From contig NZ_JABMLF010000006.1 in assembly GCF_013205055.1 (NCBI RefSeq), forward strand, positions 186,001-250,000: DNA of 64,000 nucleotides. The letters are read 5' to 3'. Source of the DNA: Rathayibacter sp. VKM Ac-2856 (GTDB taxonomy: Bacteria; Actinomycetota; Actinomycetes; Actinomycetales; Microbacteriaceae). The notes beneath the pieces were generated by a model. The model saw only the letters and a list, made by a program, of their open reading frames with translations, was not told where the DNA came from and ran no database searches. The position numbers were made by a program, and so were the translations under genes. Of this stretch, positions 7,855 to 16,737 are shown piece after piece. Position 1 is the stretch's first letter; each line of letters opens with the position of its first letter.

Positions 7855-9597
7855 GTGGCCGCATCAACCCCCGTCCGGAAGGCCAGGCGCTCCCTGAGCT
7901 GGCTCGGCGTCCTGATCCTCGCGCTCGTCGGCCTCAACGCCGCGGCCGTCGCCTTCGGCGGCGGCTCCTGGACGCCGAAGCTCGCGCTCGACCTCGAGGG
8001 CGGCACCCAGATCGTGCTGCAGCCGCAGCTCTCGGACGGCGAGAGCGTCTCCTCCGAGCAGCTCACCCAGGCCGTCTCGATCATCCGCCAGCGGATCGAC
8101 GCCGCGGGCGTCTCCGAGTCGGAGATCACGACCCAGGGCTCGAGCAACATCGTCGTCTCGATCCCCGGCACGCCGGACGACGCGACCCTGCAGCGCATCG
8201 AGGCGTCGGCGAAGCTCGACTTCCGCCCCGTGCTCGTGGCCAGCCAGGCGACGAACAGCTCGGTCGGCGGCGACTCCACCGCCTCGCCCACGCCGACGCC
8301 GGTCGACCCCTCGCTCGCCACCGAGCCGACGGCGGAGCCCACCAGTGCGAGCGACCTCGCCTACATCACGCCGGCGCTCGAGGCGCAGTACACCGCCTTC
8401 GACTGCGCGTTCCTGAACGACCAGGACCCGAACCTCGCGCCGGCCGATCAGCCCCTGATCACCTGCGACGACAACGACACCGCCAAGTACATCCTCGGCC
8501 CGGTCGAGATCACCGGCGAGGACATCTCCGACGCCTCGAACGGCCTGATGACCACGTCCTCCGGTGCCAGCACCGGCACCTGGGCCGTCAACCTCTCCTT
8601 CGACGACCAGGGCACCCAGGCCTTCGGCGACGTCACCTCGCGCCTCGTCGGCCTGCAGGGCGCGCAGAACCAGTTCGCGATCGTCCTCGACGGCCGCGTC
8701 ATCTCGGCGCCCTCCACCAACGCGGCGATCACCGACGGCAACGCGCAGATCTCCGGCTCCTTCACCCAGGAGTCGTCGAAGACCCTCGCCGACCAGCTGA
8801 AGTACGGCGCGCTGCCGATCGGCTTCCAGGTGCAGAGCTCCGACAGCATCTCGGCGACGCTCGGCTCGACCCAGCTCGCCAGCGGCCTGCTCGCCGGTCT
8901 GATCGGCCTCATCCTCGTCGTCGTCTACTCGATCGCGCAGTACCGCGTGCTCGGCGCGGTGACCATCGCCTCGCTGATGGTCGCGGCGATCGTCACCTAC
9001 CTCGTGGTCACGCTGCTGTCCTGGCGGGAGGGTCTTCGCCTCTCGCTCGCGGGGGTCGCGGGTCTGATCGTCGCCATCGGCATCACGGCGGACTCCTTCA
9101 TCGTCTACTTCGAGCGCATCCGCGACGAGCTGCGCGACGGCCGCGGGCTGGAGTCCTCGGTCGAGGCCGGCTGGCGGCGCGCGCTCCGCACGATCTTCGC
9201 GTCCGACATGGTGAACCTTCTCGCGGCGGTCGTGCTCTTCGCCCTCGCGGTCGGCAGTGTCCGCGGCTTCGCGCTCACCCTCGGCATCACGACGCTGATC
9301 GACCTCGTGGTCGTGATCCTCTTCACGCACCCGATGCTCCAGCTGCTGGCGACGACGAAGTTCTTCTCCGAGGGGCACAAGGCCTCCGGGCTGGATCCGC
9401 GGGCCCTCGGCGCGGTCTACCGCGGCCGCGCCGCGTTCCGCCCGCAGGACGCGGTCCTCGCGGGCAAGGGCGCCTCGGGCAAGGCGTCCTCGGCCTCGCG
9501 TGAGGCGGCCCGCCGTCAGACCATCGCCGAGCGCAAGGCCGCCGAGGCGGCCGCCGCGCGCAGCTCCTCGAACGACTCGAACGGGAAGGACGCGTGA
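7855..9597 (+). CDS. secD: Protein translocase subunit SecD
   Basis: A 580-aa RND-type membrane protein that uses the proton gradient to pull secreted proteins across the membrane. TM1 is near residues 17-36, followed by LDLEGGTQIVLQP (the SecD D1 motif), a large exported P1 domain, and five more membrane helices at about 343-505. The P1 domain carries a Ser/Thr/Pro/Ala-rich insert (about 140-165) and a stretch with two cysteines. The C-terminal ~75 residues are charged and cytoplasmic. GTG 7855 has AAGGTGAG at a suitable distance. secF overlaps the stop. Confidence 0.95.
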   Translation: MAASTPVRKARRSLSWLGVLILALVGLNAAAVAFGGGSWTPKLALDLEGGTQIVLQPQLSDGESVSSEQLTQAVSIIRQRIDAAGVSESEITTQGSSNIVVSIPGTPDDATLQRIEASAKLDFRPVLVASQATNSSVGGDSTASPTPTPVDPSLATEPTAEPTSASDLAYITPALEAQYTAFDCAFLNDQDPNLAPADQPLITCDDNDTAKYILGPVEITGEDISDASNGLMTTSSGASTGTWAVNLSFDDQGTQAFGDVTSRLVGLQGAQNQFAIVLDGRVISAPSTNAAITDGNAQISGSFTQESSKTLADQLKYGALPIGFQVQSSDSISATLGSTQLASGLLAGLIGLILVVVYSIAQYRVLGAVTIASLMVAAIVTYLVVTLLSWREGLRLSLAGVAGLIVAIGITADSFIVYFERIRDELRDGRGLESSVEAGWRRALRTIFASDMVNLLAAVVLFALAVGSVRGFALTLGITTLIDLVVVILFTHPMLQLLATTKFFSEGHKASGLDPRALGAVYRGRAAFRPQDAVLAGKGASGKASSASREAARRQTIAERKAAEAAAARSSSNDSNGKDA

Positions 9598-10598
9598 TGG
9601 CCAGCTTCTCGCAGTTCGGAAACGACCTCTACACCGGCAAGCGCTCGGTCGACTTCGTCGGCCGCCGCCGCACCTGGTACCTGATCTCGATCGCGATCAT
9701 CCTGCTGACCGTGCTCGGCACGGCCGTCCGCGGCGGGTTCAACTTCAGCATCGAGTTCACCGGCGGCTCGGAGTTCACGGTCACCGACCCGGCGACGCTC
9801 GACCAGTCGGCGGCGACGGACGCCGTCACCTCGGTCTCGCCCGACGCGGTCCCGCGCGTCTCGATCGTCGGCGACGACTCGATCCGCGTGCAGACCAGCC
9901 AGCTGTCGACCGACGAGTCGACCCAGGTCCGCAACGCGCTGTCGGAGGCCTACTCGGTCCCGACCGAGCAGGTCGCCTCGTCCTTCATCGGCGCGGCCTG
10001 GGGATCTGACGTCACCCAGCAGGCCCTGCGCGGTCTGATCATCTTCGTGATCCTGGCCGCCCTGGCGATGTGGGCGTACTTCCGCACCTGGAAGATGTCG
10101 CTCGCCGCCATCGTCGCCCTGCTGCACGACCTCGTGATCGTGGCCGGCGTCTACGGCGTCACCGGGACCGAGGTGTCGCCCGCGGCGGTCATCGGCCTCC
10201 TGACGATCCTCGGCTACTCGCTCTACGACACCGTCGTGGTCTTCGACAAGATCCGGGAGAACACGGGGGAGTCGCTGAAGAGCAGCACCCGCACCTTCTC
10301 CGAGACGGTGAACCTCGCCGAGAACCAGACCCTGGTCCGCTCGATCAACACCTCGATCGTCGCCGCCCTTCCGGTGGCCGCGATCCTCGTGATCGGCGCC
10401 TTCGTCCTCGGCGCCGGCACGCTGCGCGACATCTCGCTCGCGCTGCTGATCGGCATCATCGTCGGCACCTACTCGACGATCTTCGTCGCGGCCCCGCTCT
10501 ACGCCCAGCTGCGCAGCCGCGAGCCCGAGATCGCCAAGCACGACAAGCGCGTCGAGTCGACCCGCACCCGCGCGACGACCCCGGTCGTGCAGGGCTGA
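9597..10598 (+). CDS. secF: Protein translocase subunit SecF
   Basis: A 333-aa partner of SecD in the SecDF export complex. One N-terminal helix (~25-45), the SecF motif FSIEFTGGSEF, a smaller exported domain, and five helices from ~138 on, with GYSLYDTVVVFDKIREN in the conserved region. ATG 9597 overlaps the secD stop by 1 bp and lies 6 bp from GGGAAGGA. A GTG at 9594 is the alternative and adds one residue. A rhodanese gene follows 2 bp after the stop. Confidence 0.95.
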   Translation: MASFSQFGNDLYTGKRSVDFVGRRRTWYLISIAIILLTVLGTAVRGGFNFSIEFTGGSEFTVTDPATLDQSAATDAVTSVSPDAVPRVSIVGDDSIRVQTSQLSTDESTQVRNALSEAYSVPTEQVASSFIGAAWGSDVTQQALRGLIIFVILAALAMWAYFRTWKMSLAAIVALLHDLVIVAGVYGVTGTEVSPAAVIGLLTILGYSLYDTVVVFDKIRENTGESLKSSTRTFSETVNLAENQTLVRSINTSIVAALPVAAILVIGAFVLGAGTLRDISLALLIGIIVGTYSTIFVAAPLYAQLRSREPEIAKHDKRVESTRTRATTPVVQG

Positions 10599-10600
10599 TC

Positions 10601-10942
10601 GTGGCCGAGTACGCGCAGGTCACCGCCGCCGACGCCGTCGGTCTCGTCGCCCGCGACGAGGTCTGGCTCCTCGACGTCCGCGAGCCGCACGAGTGGGCCC
10701 TCGGGCACGCCCCGGCGGCGCACCACATCCCGATGGGCAGCATCGGCGAGCGGCAGGACGAGCTGCCCCGCGACGCCGCGATCCTCGTGGTCTGCCACTC
10801 CGGCGTCCGCTCGGCGATGGTCGTCCAGGCGCTCGACGGCGCCGGCTACGAGACGGCGAACATCGAGGCCGGGATGACCGCCTGGGCGGCCGCCGGCGGC
10901 GAGGTCGTGGACGGCGAGGGGCGCCCCGGTCGGATCGACTGA
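10601..10942 (+). CDS. Rhodanese-like domain protein
   Basis: A 113-aa single rhodanese domain. The N-terminal pattern VWLLDVREPHEWALGHAPAAHHIPMG and the active-site loop CHSGVR (Cys65 to Arg70) are intact, so it can probably carry a persulfide sulfur; the natural acceptor is unknown. No signal peptide, so cytoplasmic. GTG start 2 bp after secF, suggesting co-transcription. In mycobacteria the slot between secF and rsh holds apt (adenine phosphoribosyltransferase); that gene is not here. Confidence 0.88.
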   Translation: MAEYAQVTAADAVGLVARDEVWLLDVREPHEWALGHAPAAHHIPMGSIGERQDELPRDAAILVVCHSGVRSAMVVQALDGAGYETANIEAGMTAWAAAGGEVVDGEGRPGRID

Positions 10943-10995
10943 GCGCGGCCCTGTCCGCTCCCGGCGGACCGGTCACCGGCACGCCCGGGACGGGC

Positions 10996-11001
10996 GATAA
11001 T
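10996..11001 (+). promoter_or_regulatory. Candidate -10 element (GATAAT) for rsh
   Basis: GATAAT is followed by six bases and then an ATG that opens a five-codon frame overlapping the rsh start codon. The spacing equals that of the ruvA and hisE promoters, predicting transcription from about 11008. Confidence 0.55.
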
Positions 11002-11007
11002 AAGGCG

Positions 11008-11025
11008 ATGGAGATCCCCGCGTGA
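11008..11025 (+). other. Possible five-codon leader ORF (MEIPA) overlapping rsh
   Basis: ATG GAG ATC CCC GCG TGA begins where transcription is predicted to start, and its TGA overlaps the rsh GTG in the form GTGA. It could be a leaderless micro-ORF translationally coupled to rsh. Equally, the ATG may be chance and GGAGA (11010-11014) may serve only as the rsh ribosome-binding site. Confidence 0.3.
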
Positions 11026-13271
11026 GCGACACCACGACCACGTCCTCGACCGCTGCCCTGCGCAGACTGGTCCCGCGGATCTTCTCGCGCGCGCAGCCCT
11101 CGGGCGCCGTCGATACGCTCGTCCGCACGGTGCGCACGCACCACCCCAAGAGCGACATCGCGCTGATCGAGCGGGCGTACTCGGTCGCCGAGCGCGCGCA
11201 CGCGAACCAGAAGCGCCGCAGCGGCGAGCCGTACATCACGCACCCGCTCGCCGTCGCGCAGATCCTGGCCGACCTCGGCATCGGATCGAAGACGATCGCG
11301 GCCGCGCTGCTGCACGACACCGTCGAGGACACCGACTACAAGCTCGACGAGCTCCGCGCCGACTTCGGCGACGAGGTCGCGATGCTGGTCGACGGCGTCA
11401 CCAAGCTCGACAAGGTGAAGTACGGCGACAGCGCTCAGGCCGAGACGGTCCGCAAGATGATCGTGGCGATGTCGAAGGACATCCGGGTGCTCATCATCAA
11501 GCTCGCCGACCGCCTGCACAACGCGCGCACCTGGGGCTTCGTCCCCGCCGAGTCGGCGGCGCGCAAGGCGACCGAGACCCTCGAGATCTACGCGCCGCTC
11601 GCCAACCGCCTCGGCATCCAGGCGATCAAGTGGGAGCTCGAGGACCTGTCCTTCGCGGTGCTCTACCCCAAGATCTACAACGAGATCGAGAGCCTCGTGA
11701 AGGTGCGGACCCCGCAGCGCGAGGAGTTCGTCCAGAGCATCATCGACCTGATCGGCGAGGACCTGCGTGCGGGCAAGATCCGCGGTCGCGTCGTCGGCCG
11801 GCCCAAGCAGTACTACTCGATCTATCAGAAGATGGTCGTCCGAGGCCGCGACTTCGACGAGATCTACGACCTCGTCGGCATCCGCGTGCTCGTCAACTCG
11901 GTGCGCGACTGCTACGCCGTGCTCGGCTCGATCCACGCGCGCTGGAGCCCGATGCCCGGGCGCTTCAAGGACTACATCGCGACGCCGAAGTTCAACCTGT
12001 ACCAGTCGCTGCACACGACGGTGATCGGCCCCAAGGGCCGTGCGGTCGAGATCCAGATCCGCACCAACGAGATGCACCAGCACGCCGAGTTCGGCATCGC
12101 GGCGCACTGGAAGTACAAGGAGCAGATGGCGACGGGCAAGGTCGCCTCCGGCTCGAACGACACCGACCTCGCCTGGCTCGCGCACCTCTCCGACTGGCAG
12201 TCCGAGACGACGGACCCGAACGAGTTCCTCGACTCGCTCCGCTTCGAGATCGGCGCGAAGGAGGTCTACGTCTTCACGCCCAAGGGCCGCGTGATCGGCC
12301 TGCCCACCGGCGCGACCCCGGTCGACTTCGCCTACGCCGTGCACACCGAGGTCGGCCACCGCACCATGGGCGCGAAGGTCAACGGACGCCTGGTGCCGCT
12401 GGAGTCCTCGCTGACCACCGGCGACGTCGTCGAGGTCTTCACCTCGAAGAACCCCGACTCCGGCCCGAGCCAGGACTGGCTGAACTTCGTCCAGAGCCCG
12501 CGGGCGCGGAACAAGATCCGCCAGTGGTTCACCAAGGAGCGCCGCGACGAGGCGATCGAGCAGGGCAAGGACTCCATCGCGCGGGCGATGCGCAAGCAGA
12601 ACCTGCCGCTGCAGAAGCTGATGAGCCAGGACACCTTCACCGAGGTGGCCAGCCAGCTGCGCTACAACGACGTCGAGGCGCTCTACGCCGCCGTCGGCGA
12701 GGGCCACGTCTCGACCCAGTCGGTGCTCGAGAAGGTCGTCGCGACGATCCAGGGCGACCCGGAGTCGGACGAGCACGAGGTCACCCTCCCGCGGTCCCCG
12801 CGCCCGCGCAGCCGCAGCAGCGAGTCGGGTGTCCTGGTCAAGGGCGCGCCGGACATCCTGGTGAAGCTCGCGAAGTGCTGCACCCCGGTGCCGGGCGATC
12901 AGATCGTCGGCTTCGTCACGCGCGGCGCCGGCGTCTCGGTGCACCAGGCGAACTGCCACAACGTGCAGGAGCTGCTCAAGGAGCCCGAGCGGATCGTCGA
13001 CGTCGAGTGGGCGCCCTCGTCCAAGAGCATCTTCCTGGTGCAGATCCAGGTCGAGGCGCTGGACCGGTCCGGCCTGCTGAGCGACGTCACGCGGGTGCTC
13101 TCGGAGCACCACGTGAACATCCTCTCGGCGACGGTCTCCACCTCCAGCGACCGCCTGGCGATCAGCCGGTTCGTCTTCGAGATGGGCGACACGACCCACC
13201 TCGACCGCGTGCTCAACGCGGTGCGGCGGATCGACGCCGTCTACGACGTCTACCGGGTCAACGCGGGCTGA
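11022..13271 (+). CDS. relA: Bifunctional (p)ppGpp synthetase/hydrolase (RelA/SpoT, Rsh)
   Basis: A 749-aa long RSH enzyme that makes and degrades the stringent-response alarmone. The hydrolase half is intact: ALLHDTVEDTDY gives His98, Asp99, Glu102 and Asp103, and LADRLHN gives Asp163 and Asn167. The synthetase domain spans ~230-360 (RGRDFDEIYDLVGIR, RFKDYIATPKFNLYQSLHTT), followed by TGS (~405-465, VYVFTPKGRVIGLP) and a C-terminal ACT domain (~670-745). GTG 11022 is preceded by GGAGA. A -10-like GATAAT and a short ORF precede it. A perfect 11-bp hairpin follows the stop. Confidence 0.97.
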   Translation: MSDTTTTSSTAALRRLVPRIFSRAQPSGAVDTLVRTVRTHHPKSDIALIERAYSVAERAHANQKRRSGEPYITHPLAVAQILADLGIGSKTIAAALLHDTVEDTDYKLDELRADFGDEVAMLVDGVTKLDKVKYGDSAQAETVRKMIVAMSKDIRVLIIKLADRLHNARTWGFVPAESAARKATETLEIYAPLANRLGIQAIKWELEDLSFAVLYPKIYNEIESLVKVRTPQREEFVQSIIDLIGEDLRAGKIRGRVVGRPKQYYSIYQKMVVRGRDFDEIYDLVGIRVLVNSVRDCYAVLGSIHARWSPMPGRFKDYIATPKFNLYQSLHTTVIGPKGRAVEIQIRTNEMHQHAEFGIAAHWKYKEQMATGKVASGSNDTDLAWLAHLSDWQSETTDPNEFLDSLRFEIGAKEVYVFTPKGRVIGLPTGATPVDFAYAVHTEVGHRTMGAKVNGRLVPLESSLTTGDVVEVFTSKNPDSGPSQDWLNFVQSPRARNKIRQWFTKERRDEAIEQGKDSIARAMRKQNLPLQKLMSQDTFTEVASQLRYNDVEALYAAVGEGHVSTQSVLEKVVATIQGDPESDEHEVTLPRSPRPRSRSSESGVLVKGAPDILVKLAKCCTPVPGDQIVGFVTRGAGVSVHQANCHNVQELLKEPERIVDVEWAPSSKSIFLVQIQVEALDRSGLLSDVTRVLSEHHVNILSATVSTSSDRLAISRFVFEMGDTTHLDRVLNAVRRIDAVYDVYRVNAG

Positions 13272-13285
13272 CCGCCGCCCGACCG

Positions 13286-13313
13286 CCGGCGCCGGGTGCA
13301 GTCCCGGCGCCGG
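13286..13313 (+). terminator. Hairpin between convergent rsh and the AbiEi-like gene
   Basis: CCGGCGCCGGG, loop TGCAGT, then CCCGGCGCCGG form a perfect 11-bp stem in the 56-bp gap between two convergent genes. It can serve both strands. There is no U-run, as is usual at high GC. Confidence 0.7.
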
Positions 13314-13327
13314 TGCCGGTGCCGGCC

Positions 13328-13864
13328 TCAGCTCAGAGCGCTCCGCAGCCGCTCGAGGGCGATCCGTCGGCCCGCGACCGGCGCGCCGTCCTCCAGGCGC
13401 TCGAGCACGCGGGCGAGCGGAGTGGCGGTCACGGCGGCCAGTGCCCGCAGGAGCCCGTCTCCGGAGGCGTCCCGGGTGCGCGCGAGGTCGATCAGCGTCC
13501 GCTCCGGCGTGGTCACCGGGCAGCCGCCGAGCACGACGACGTCCTCGTCGGTGAGGCGCACCTCGTGGAAGCGCACCCGCGCCAGCATCGGCGGGTGCAG
13601 GCGGTTCCGCCGGTCGATCGAGGCGCTGTGCACCCGCGGAGCGTCCGTCACGGCGCCGTGAACCCAGGCGGCGGACGTGCGGTCGGCGACCGTCCCCGTC
13701 GGCAGGACTGCGAGCAGCGCCGCGCCCCGCTCCGGCGGGCCGAGCGGCAGGTCGGCGAGGAGGAAGCCCTCGTCGAGCGCGACCACCTCGCCGTCGAGCC
13801 GCGCGGCGCACAGCTCGGCGAGCGGCAGGTGTCCCGGGAGCAGAACGGAGGGGAGGCGCGTCAT
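13328..13864 (-). CDS. Hypothetical protein, AbiEi antitoxin-like
   Basis: A 178-aa protein with no membrane segment. The segments TSAAWVHGAVTDAP (about 75-88) and CPVTTPERTLIDLARTRDASG (about 124-144) resemble the conserved blocks of actinobacterial proteins annotated as type IV toxin-antitoxin AbiEi-family antitoxins (AAxLHGL and TTPxRTLVDLAR). It lacks a visible N-terminal winged helix and no AbiEii nucleotidyltransferase or DUF559 nuclease gene lies next to it, so a defence role is not shown. The start is ATG at 13864; a purine-rich run lies rather far upstream. It converges with rsh and lies downstream of the DUF349 gene on the same strand. Confidence 0.65.
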   Translation of the reverse strand: MTRLPSVLLPGHLPLAELCAARLDGEVVALDEGFLLADLPLGPPERGAALLAVLPTGTVADRTSAAWVHGAVTDAPRVHSASIDRRNRLHPPMLARVRFHEVRLTDEDVVVLGGCPVTTPERTLIDLARTRDASGDGLLRALAAVTATPLARVLERLEDGAPVAGRRIALERLRSALS

Positions 13865-13905
13865 CCGCCCATGGTGGACGACGCACCTCCCCTCCGGGGA
13901 GCACC

Positions 13906-13931
13906 GAGCGGATCTGTGGAGGGATCCGCTC
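13906..13931 (-). terminator. Hairpin after the DUF349 gene
   Basis: GAGCGGATC, an 8-base loop, and GATCCGCTC form a perfect 9-bp stem 7 bp beyond the DUF349 stop on the minus strand, before the next minus-strand gene. Confidence 0.55.
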
Positions 13932-13938
13932 CGCCGGA

Positions 13939-15534
13939 TCAGCCCAGGGCGTCCAGCCACACCTTGCGGGCGTCGAGCGCCTCCTGAGCCTGGGCGATGG
14001 CGGCGCGGTCGCCGCGCGCCTTCGCCTCGTCGAGCTCGTCCTGGAGCTTCTGGATGGCGGCGGTCAGCTGCGACGCGAGACCCTCCGAGCGTGCCTTGCG
14101 CTCGGGGTTGCTGCGGTTCCAGTGCTCCTCGTCGAGCTTGCGCACGTGCGCCTCGACCTTGCGCAGGCGGTCCTCGATCGTCCGCACCTGCTCGCGCGGC
14201 ACGCGGCCGATCGCGTCCCAGCGCTCCTGGACGGAGAGCAGCACCCGCTTCGCCTTCTCGCGGTCCTGCTCCTGCAGGAGTGGCTCCGCCTCCTCGAGCA
14301 GGGCGAGCTTGAGGTCGAGGTTCTCGGTGTACTCGACGCTCTCCTGCGCGACCACCTCGGCCTTGGCGCCGTAGATGGCGTCGCCGGCGGCCTTGAAGCG
14401 CGCCCACAGGGCGTCGTCGAACCGCTTGCCGGCCCGACCGGCGACCCGCCAGCGCTCGAGGAGCGCCCGGTACTCCGGGATCGCCTCGGCGCCGCGCGAG
14501 ACGAGGGCCTCGGCCTGGTCGATCAGCGCCTGCTTGGCCGACTTCGCCTCGCGGTGCGCCGAGTCGAGATCGGCGAAGAACGCCTTGCGGTTCTGCTCGA
14601 TCGTGGTGCGCGCCCCGCGGAAGCGGCGCCACAGCTCGTTGGCGTCGTTCTTGGGCAGGCGCGGACCCTGCTGCTGGTGGCTCTGCCAGCGGGCGAAGAG
14701 GTCGTCGATCGCGGCGCTGGCCTGCTTCCACTGCGTCTTCGCCGGATCGACCGCGGCCAGGGCCTCGGCCTCGGCGACGATCGCCTCGCGGTGCGCGATC
14801 GCGTCGGCCAGGGCGGCCTTCGTCTCGGCGGCCTGCTGCTCGGAGAGGTCCTCGACCGAGCCGCTCAGCGCGCTGACACGGGCCTGCAGGGCGGCGAGGT
14901 CGCCGACCGCGTGGGCCTGGGAGATCGCCGCGGTGAGGGTCTGCACGCCGCGCGAGACGTCCGTCGCCGGAGCGCCGCGCTTGGCGCGCTGCTCGAGCAG
15001 CGACACCTGGCCGGCGAGCTCGGTGTACTTGCGCTCGTAGTAGGCGAGAGCCTCCTCGGGAGACGCGTCGGGGTACTGGCCGACCTCGCGCTCCTCGTCG
15101 CCCACGCGGACGAAGACGGTGCCGTCGTCGGCGACGCGGCCCCACGGCTGCTGGGCGCCCGCGCGCGGACCGGGGGTCGCGAGAGCCGCGGGGGTCGCCG
15201 CGGCCGGAGCCGGTGCGTCCTCGGAGGACGGAGCCTCGTCGGGAGCCGGTGCCTCGTCGGGAGCCGGTGCCTCCTCGTCGGGAGCCGCCGCGTCCTCGGG
15301 AGCCGCCGTGTCCTCGGAGCTCACCGTGTCCTCGGAGCTCACTGCGTCCTCGGAGTCCGCCGCCTCGGGGGAGTCCCCTCCGCGCTCGGGAGCGTCCGTC
15401 TCGGCCGGGGCCTCGGCGCCCTCGGGGGCGCCGCTGCTCTCGGGGACGGCCGTCGTCGCGGAGGACGGGCTGTCGTCGGGGGACACGGTGTCGGGGGTGG
15501 ACACGGTGTCGATGTCGCCATCTGGAGTCAGCAT
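13939..15534 (-). CDS. DUF349 domain-containing protein
   Basis: A 531-aa soluble protein. The first ~120 residues are an acidic, Pro/Ala/Ser-rich low-complexity region made of short repeats such as SSEDTV and APDEAP. The rest is helical, with several DUF349 repeats (e.g. RWQSHQQQGPRLPKNDANELWRRF in part, ERWRVAGRAGKRFDDALWARFK in part, ERWDAIGRVPREQVRTIEDRL in part), each centred on a conserved Trp and predicted to be coiled coil. The function of DUF349 is unknown to me. The ATG at 15534 is preceded by AAAGGCGG; the frame runs further upstream without similarity. A TAGGCT hexamer about 100 bp upstream is a candidate promoter. Confidence 0.88.
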   Translation of the reverse strand: MLTPDGDIDTVSTPDTVSPDDSPSSATTAVPESSGAPEGAEAPAETDAPERGGDSPEAADSEDAVSSEDTVSSEDTAAPEDAAAPDEEAPAPDEAPAPDEAPSSEDAPAPAAATPAALATPGPRAGAQQPWGRVADDGTVFVRVGDEEREVGQYPDASPEEALAYYERKYTELAGQVSLLEQRAKRGAPATDVSRGVQTLTAAISQAHAVGDLAALQARVSALSGSVEDLSEQQAAETKAALADAIAHREAIVAEAEALAAVDPAKTQWKQASAAIDDLFARWQSHQQQGPRLPKNDANELWRRFRGARTTIEQNRKAFFADLDSAHREAKSAKQALIDQAEALVSRGAEAIPEYRALLERWRVAGRAGKRFDDALWARFKAAGDAIYGAKAEVVAQESVEYTENLDLKLALLEEAEPLLQEQDREKAKRVLLSVQERWDAIGRVPREQVRTIEDRLRKVEAHVRKLDEEHWNRSNPERKARSEGLASQLTAAIQKLQDELDEAKARGDRAAIAQAQEALDARKVWLDALG

Positions 15535-15631
15535 CGGGTGCCGCCTTTCGCTGTCGTCCCGCCCCTCGGCCTCGGTGCTCGACAGCCGGAGGCCGACGAC
15601 CGCGCTCAGCCGCGAACGGGCAGTGACGACA

Positions 15632-15637
15632 AGCCTA
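15632..15637 (-). promoter_or_regulatory. Candidate -10 element (TAGGCT) for the DUF349 gene
   Basis: On the minus strand TAGGCT lies 98 bp before the ATG, in the 167-bp gap to the cyclophilin gene. It is the same hexamer found before the cyclophilin gene and rpe. Confidence 0.4.
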
Positions 15638-15701
15638 TTGCACACCCCCGTCCCCCGTCCGTCCGCGGTCCCGCGGGTCGCCGACGAGGCTCGCGCGGCG
15701 G

Positions 15702-16496
15702 CTACTGGAGCGAGACGCCGCCGATCGCCACGGGCTCGGCGGGGGCGCCGTCGCCGGAGCCGTCGGCCGTGCCCTTCGCGACCACGTCGCTGACGAGCGC
15801 GTCGAGTCCGGAGGTGACCTGCCCGACGACGGTGTACCCGCCGGCGGCGTCCTCGGGGAGCTGCGTGTCCTGGTAGACGATGAAGAACTGGCTGCCCTGG
15901 CTGTAGCCGTTGCCGCCCTGGCGGGCCATGGCGACGGTGCCGGCGGGGTAGACGCCGTCGGCGGGCGCGTTCTCGACCGGACCGTAGCTGTAGCCGGGGC
16001 CGCCGGTGCCGTCGCCGTTCGGGTCGCCGCACTGGAGGACGTAGAGGCCCTCGGTGGTCAGGCGGTGGCAGGAGACGCCGTCGTAGAAGCCGGACTGCGC
16101 GAGCGAGACGAAGGACGAGACGGCCTGCGGGGCGGCGGCCCCGGCCAGCGTGATGCCGAGCTCGTCGCTGTTGATCGACATCGTGCCGGTCCAGTCGCGG
16201 CCCTCGGCGAGGTCGGCGGAGGGGACGTCGCCGGTGTTCTGACCGGTCGCCTCGGGGGTGGGCGTGGGCGTGGCGCTCGCGGACGACGTCGGCTCGGCGA
16301 CGGGCGTGCCGGGGCCGCCGGAGAAGTAGAGGAGCTGCGCGATCACGGCGAGGGCGATCACGACGACGCCCGCGACGGCCGCGACGACGTTGTCGCGCGC
16401 CCGGCGCTTCGCGCGCGTCCGGTGCAGGGTCTGCCGCGCCTGGTAGGCCCTGAGTCGGGTGCGCGCCTCGCGATCGTTCGTCCTGCCCTGGGCCAC
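15702..16496 (-). CDS. Membrane-anchored cyclophilin-type peptidyl-prolyl isomerase
   Basis: A 264-aa protein with a basic cytoplasmic N-terminus (about 1-36), one membrane helix (about 37-60, [22 protein letters not shown]), an exported Pro/Thr/Ser linker, and a cyclophilin domain from ~105. Family landmarks are SCHRLT (with the catalytic Arg), [16 protein letters not shown] and [10 protein letters not shown]. It should speed proline isomerisation in proteins folding outside the membrane. Mycobacteria carry a similar anchored PpiB next to relA. GTG start at 16496. Divergent from rarA, with a TAGGCT promoter hexamer 68 bp upstream. Confidence 0.9.
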   Translation of the reverse strand: MAQGRTNDREARTRLRAYQARQTLHRTRAKRRARDNVVAAVAGVVVIALAVIAQLLYFSGGPGTPVAEPTSSASATPTPTPEATGQNTGDVPSADLAEGRDWTGTMSINSDELGITLAGAAAPQAVSSFVSLAQSGFYDGVSCHRLTTEGLYVLQCGDPNGDGTGGPGYSYGPVENAPADGVYPAGTVAMARQGGNGYSQGSQFFIVYQDTQLPEDAAGGYTVVGQVTSGLDALVSDVVAKGTADGSGDGAPAEPVAIGGVSLQ

Positions 16497-16563
16497 GTGT
16501 TCCTCCGCCGTCCTGCGTCGCGCCTGCGTCCGGCGCGGCCCCGCGCGAGCGCGGAGCGCGTCG

Positions 16564-16569
16564 AGCCTA
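16564..16569 (-). promoter_or_regulatory. Candidate -10 element (TAGGCT) for the cyclophilin gene
   Basis: Minus-strand TAGGCT lies in the divergent 241-bp gap between the cyclophilin gene and rarA, giving a predicted leader of about 60 nt. Confidence 0.45.
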
Positions 16570-16633
16570 CGAGAATCGCCGCGCGCCCGCGGGACGCGGC
16601 GGCGCAGGGCGCGCGGTCGGCGCCGTGGACACC

Positions 16634-16682
16634 GAGCGGCGGAGGGGGCGGCGGAGGGCGCCGCGGAGGGCGCTGCGGAGCG
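16634..16682 (+). repeat. 12-bp G-rich tandem repeat upstream of rarA
   Basis: About four copies of a 12-bp unit (GGCGGCGGAGGG, CGCCGCGGAGGG, CGCTGCGGAGCG and a first partial copy) lie 55-100 bp before rarA. Purine-rich on the plus strand. Function unknown; may be simple slippage. Confidence 0.5.
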
Positions 16683-16725
16683 GACTGCGGCTGCGGCCGG
16701 GAAGGCCCCTGTCGGAGGGCGTCGT

Positions 16726-16731
16726 TACGCT
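16726..16731 (+). promoter_or_regulatory. Candidate -10 element (TACGCT) of a leaderless rarA promoter
   Basis: TACGCT is followed by six bases and then the rarA ATG, the same spacing as before ruvA, aroC and hisE. Confidence 0.45.
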
Positions 16732-16737
16732 GGAGCG

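Noticed and set aside
13939-16032. A 697-codon version of the DUF349 protein
   Set aside because: The upstream extension crosses a promoter candidate and the cyclophilin gene. ATG 15534 has a proper ribosome-binding site.
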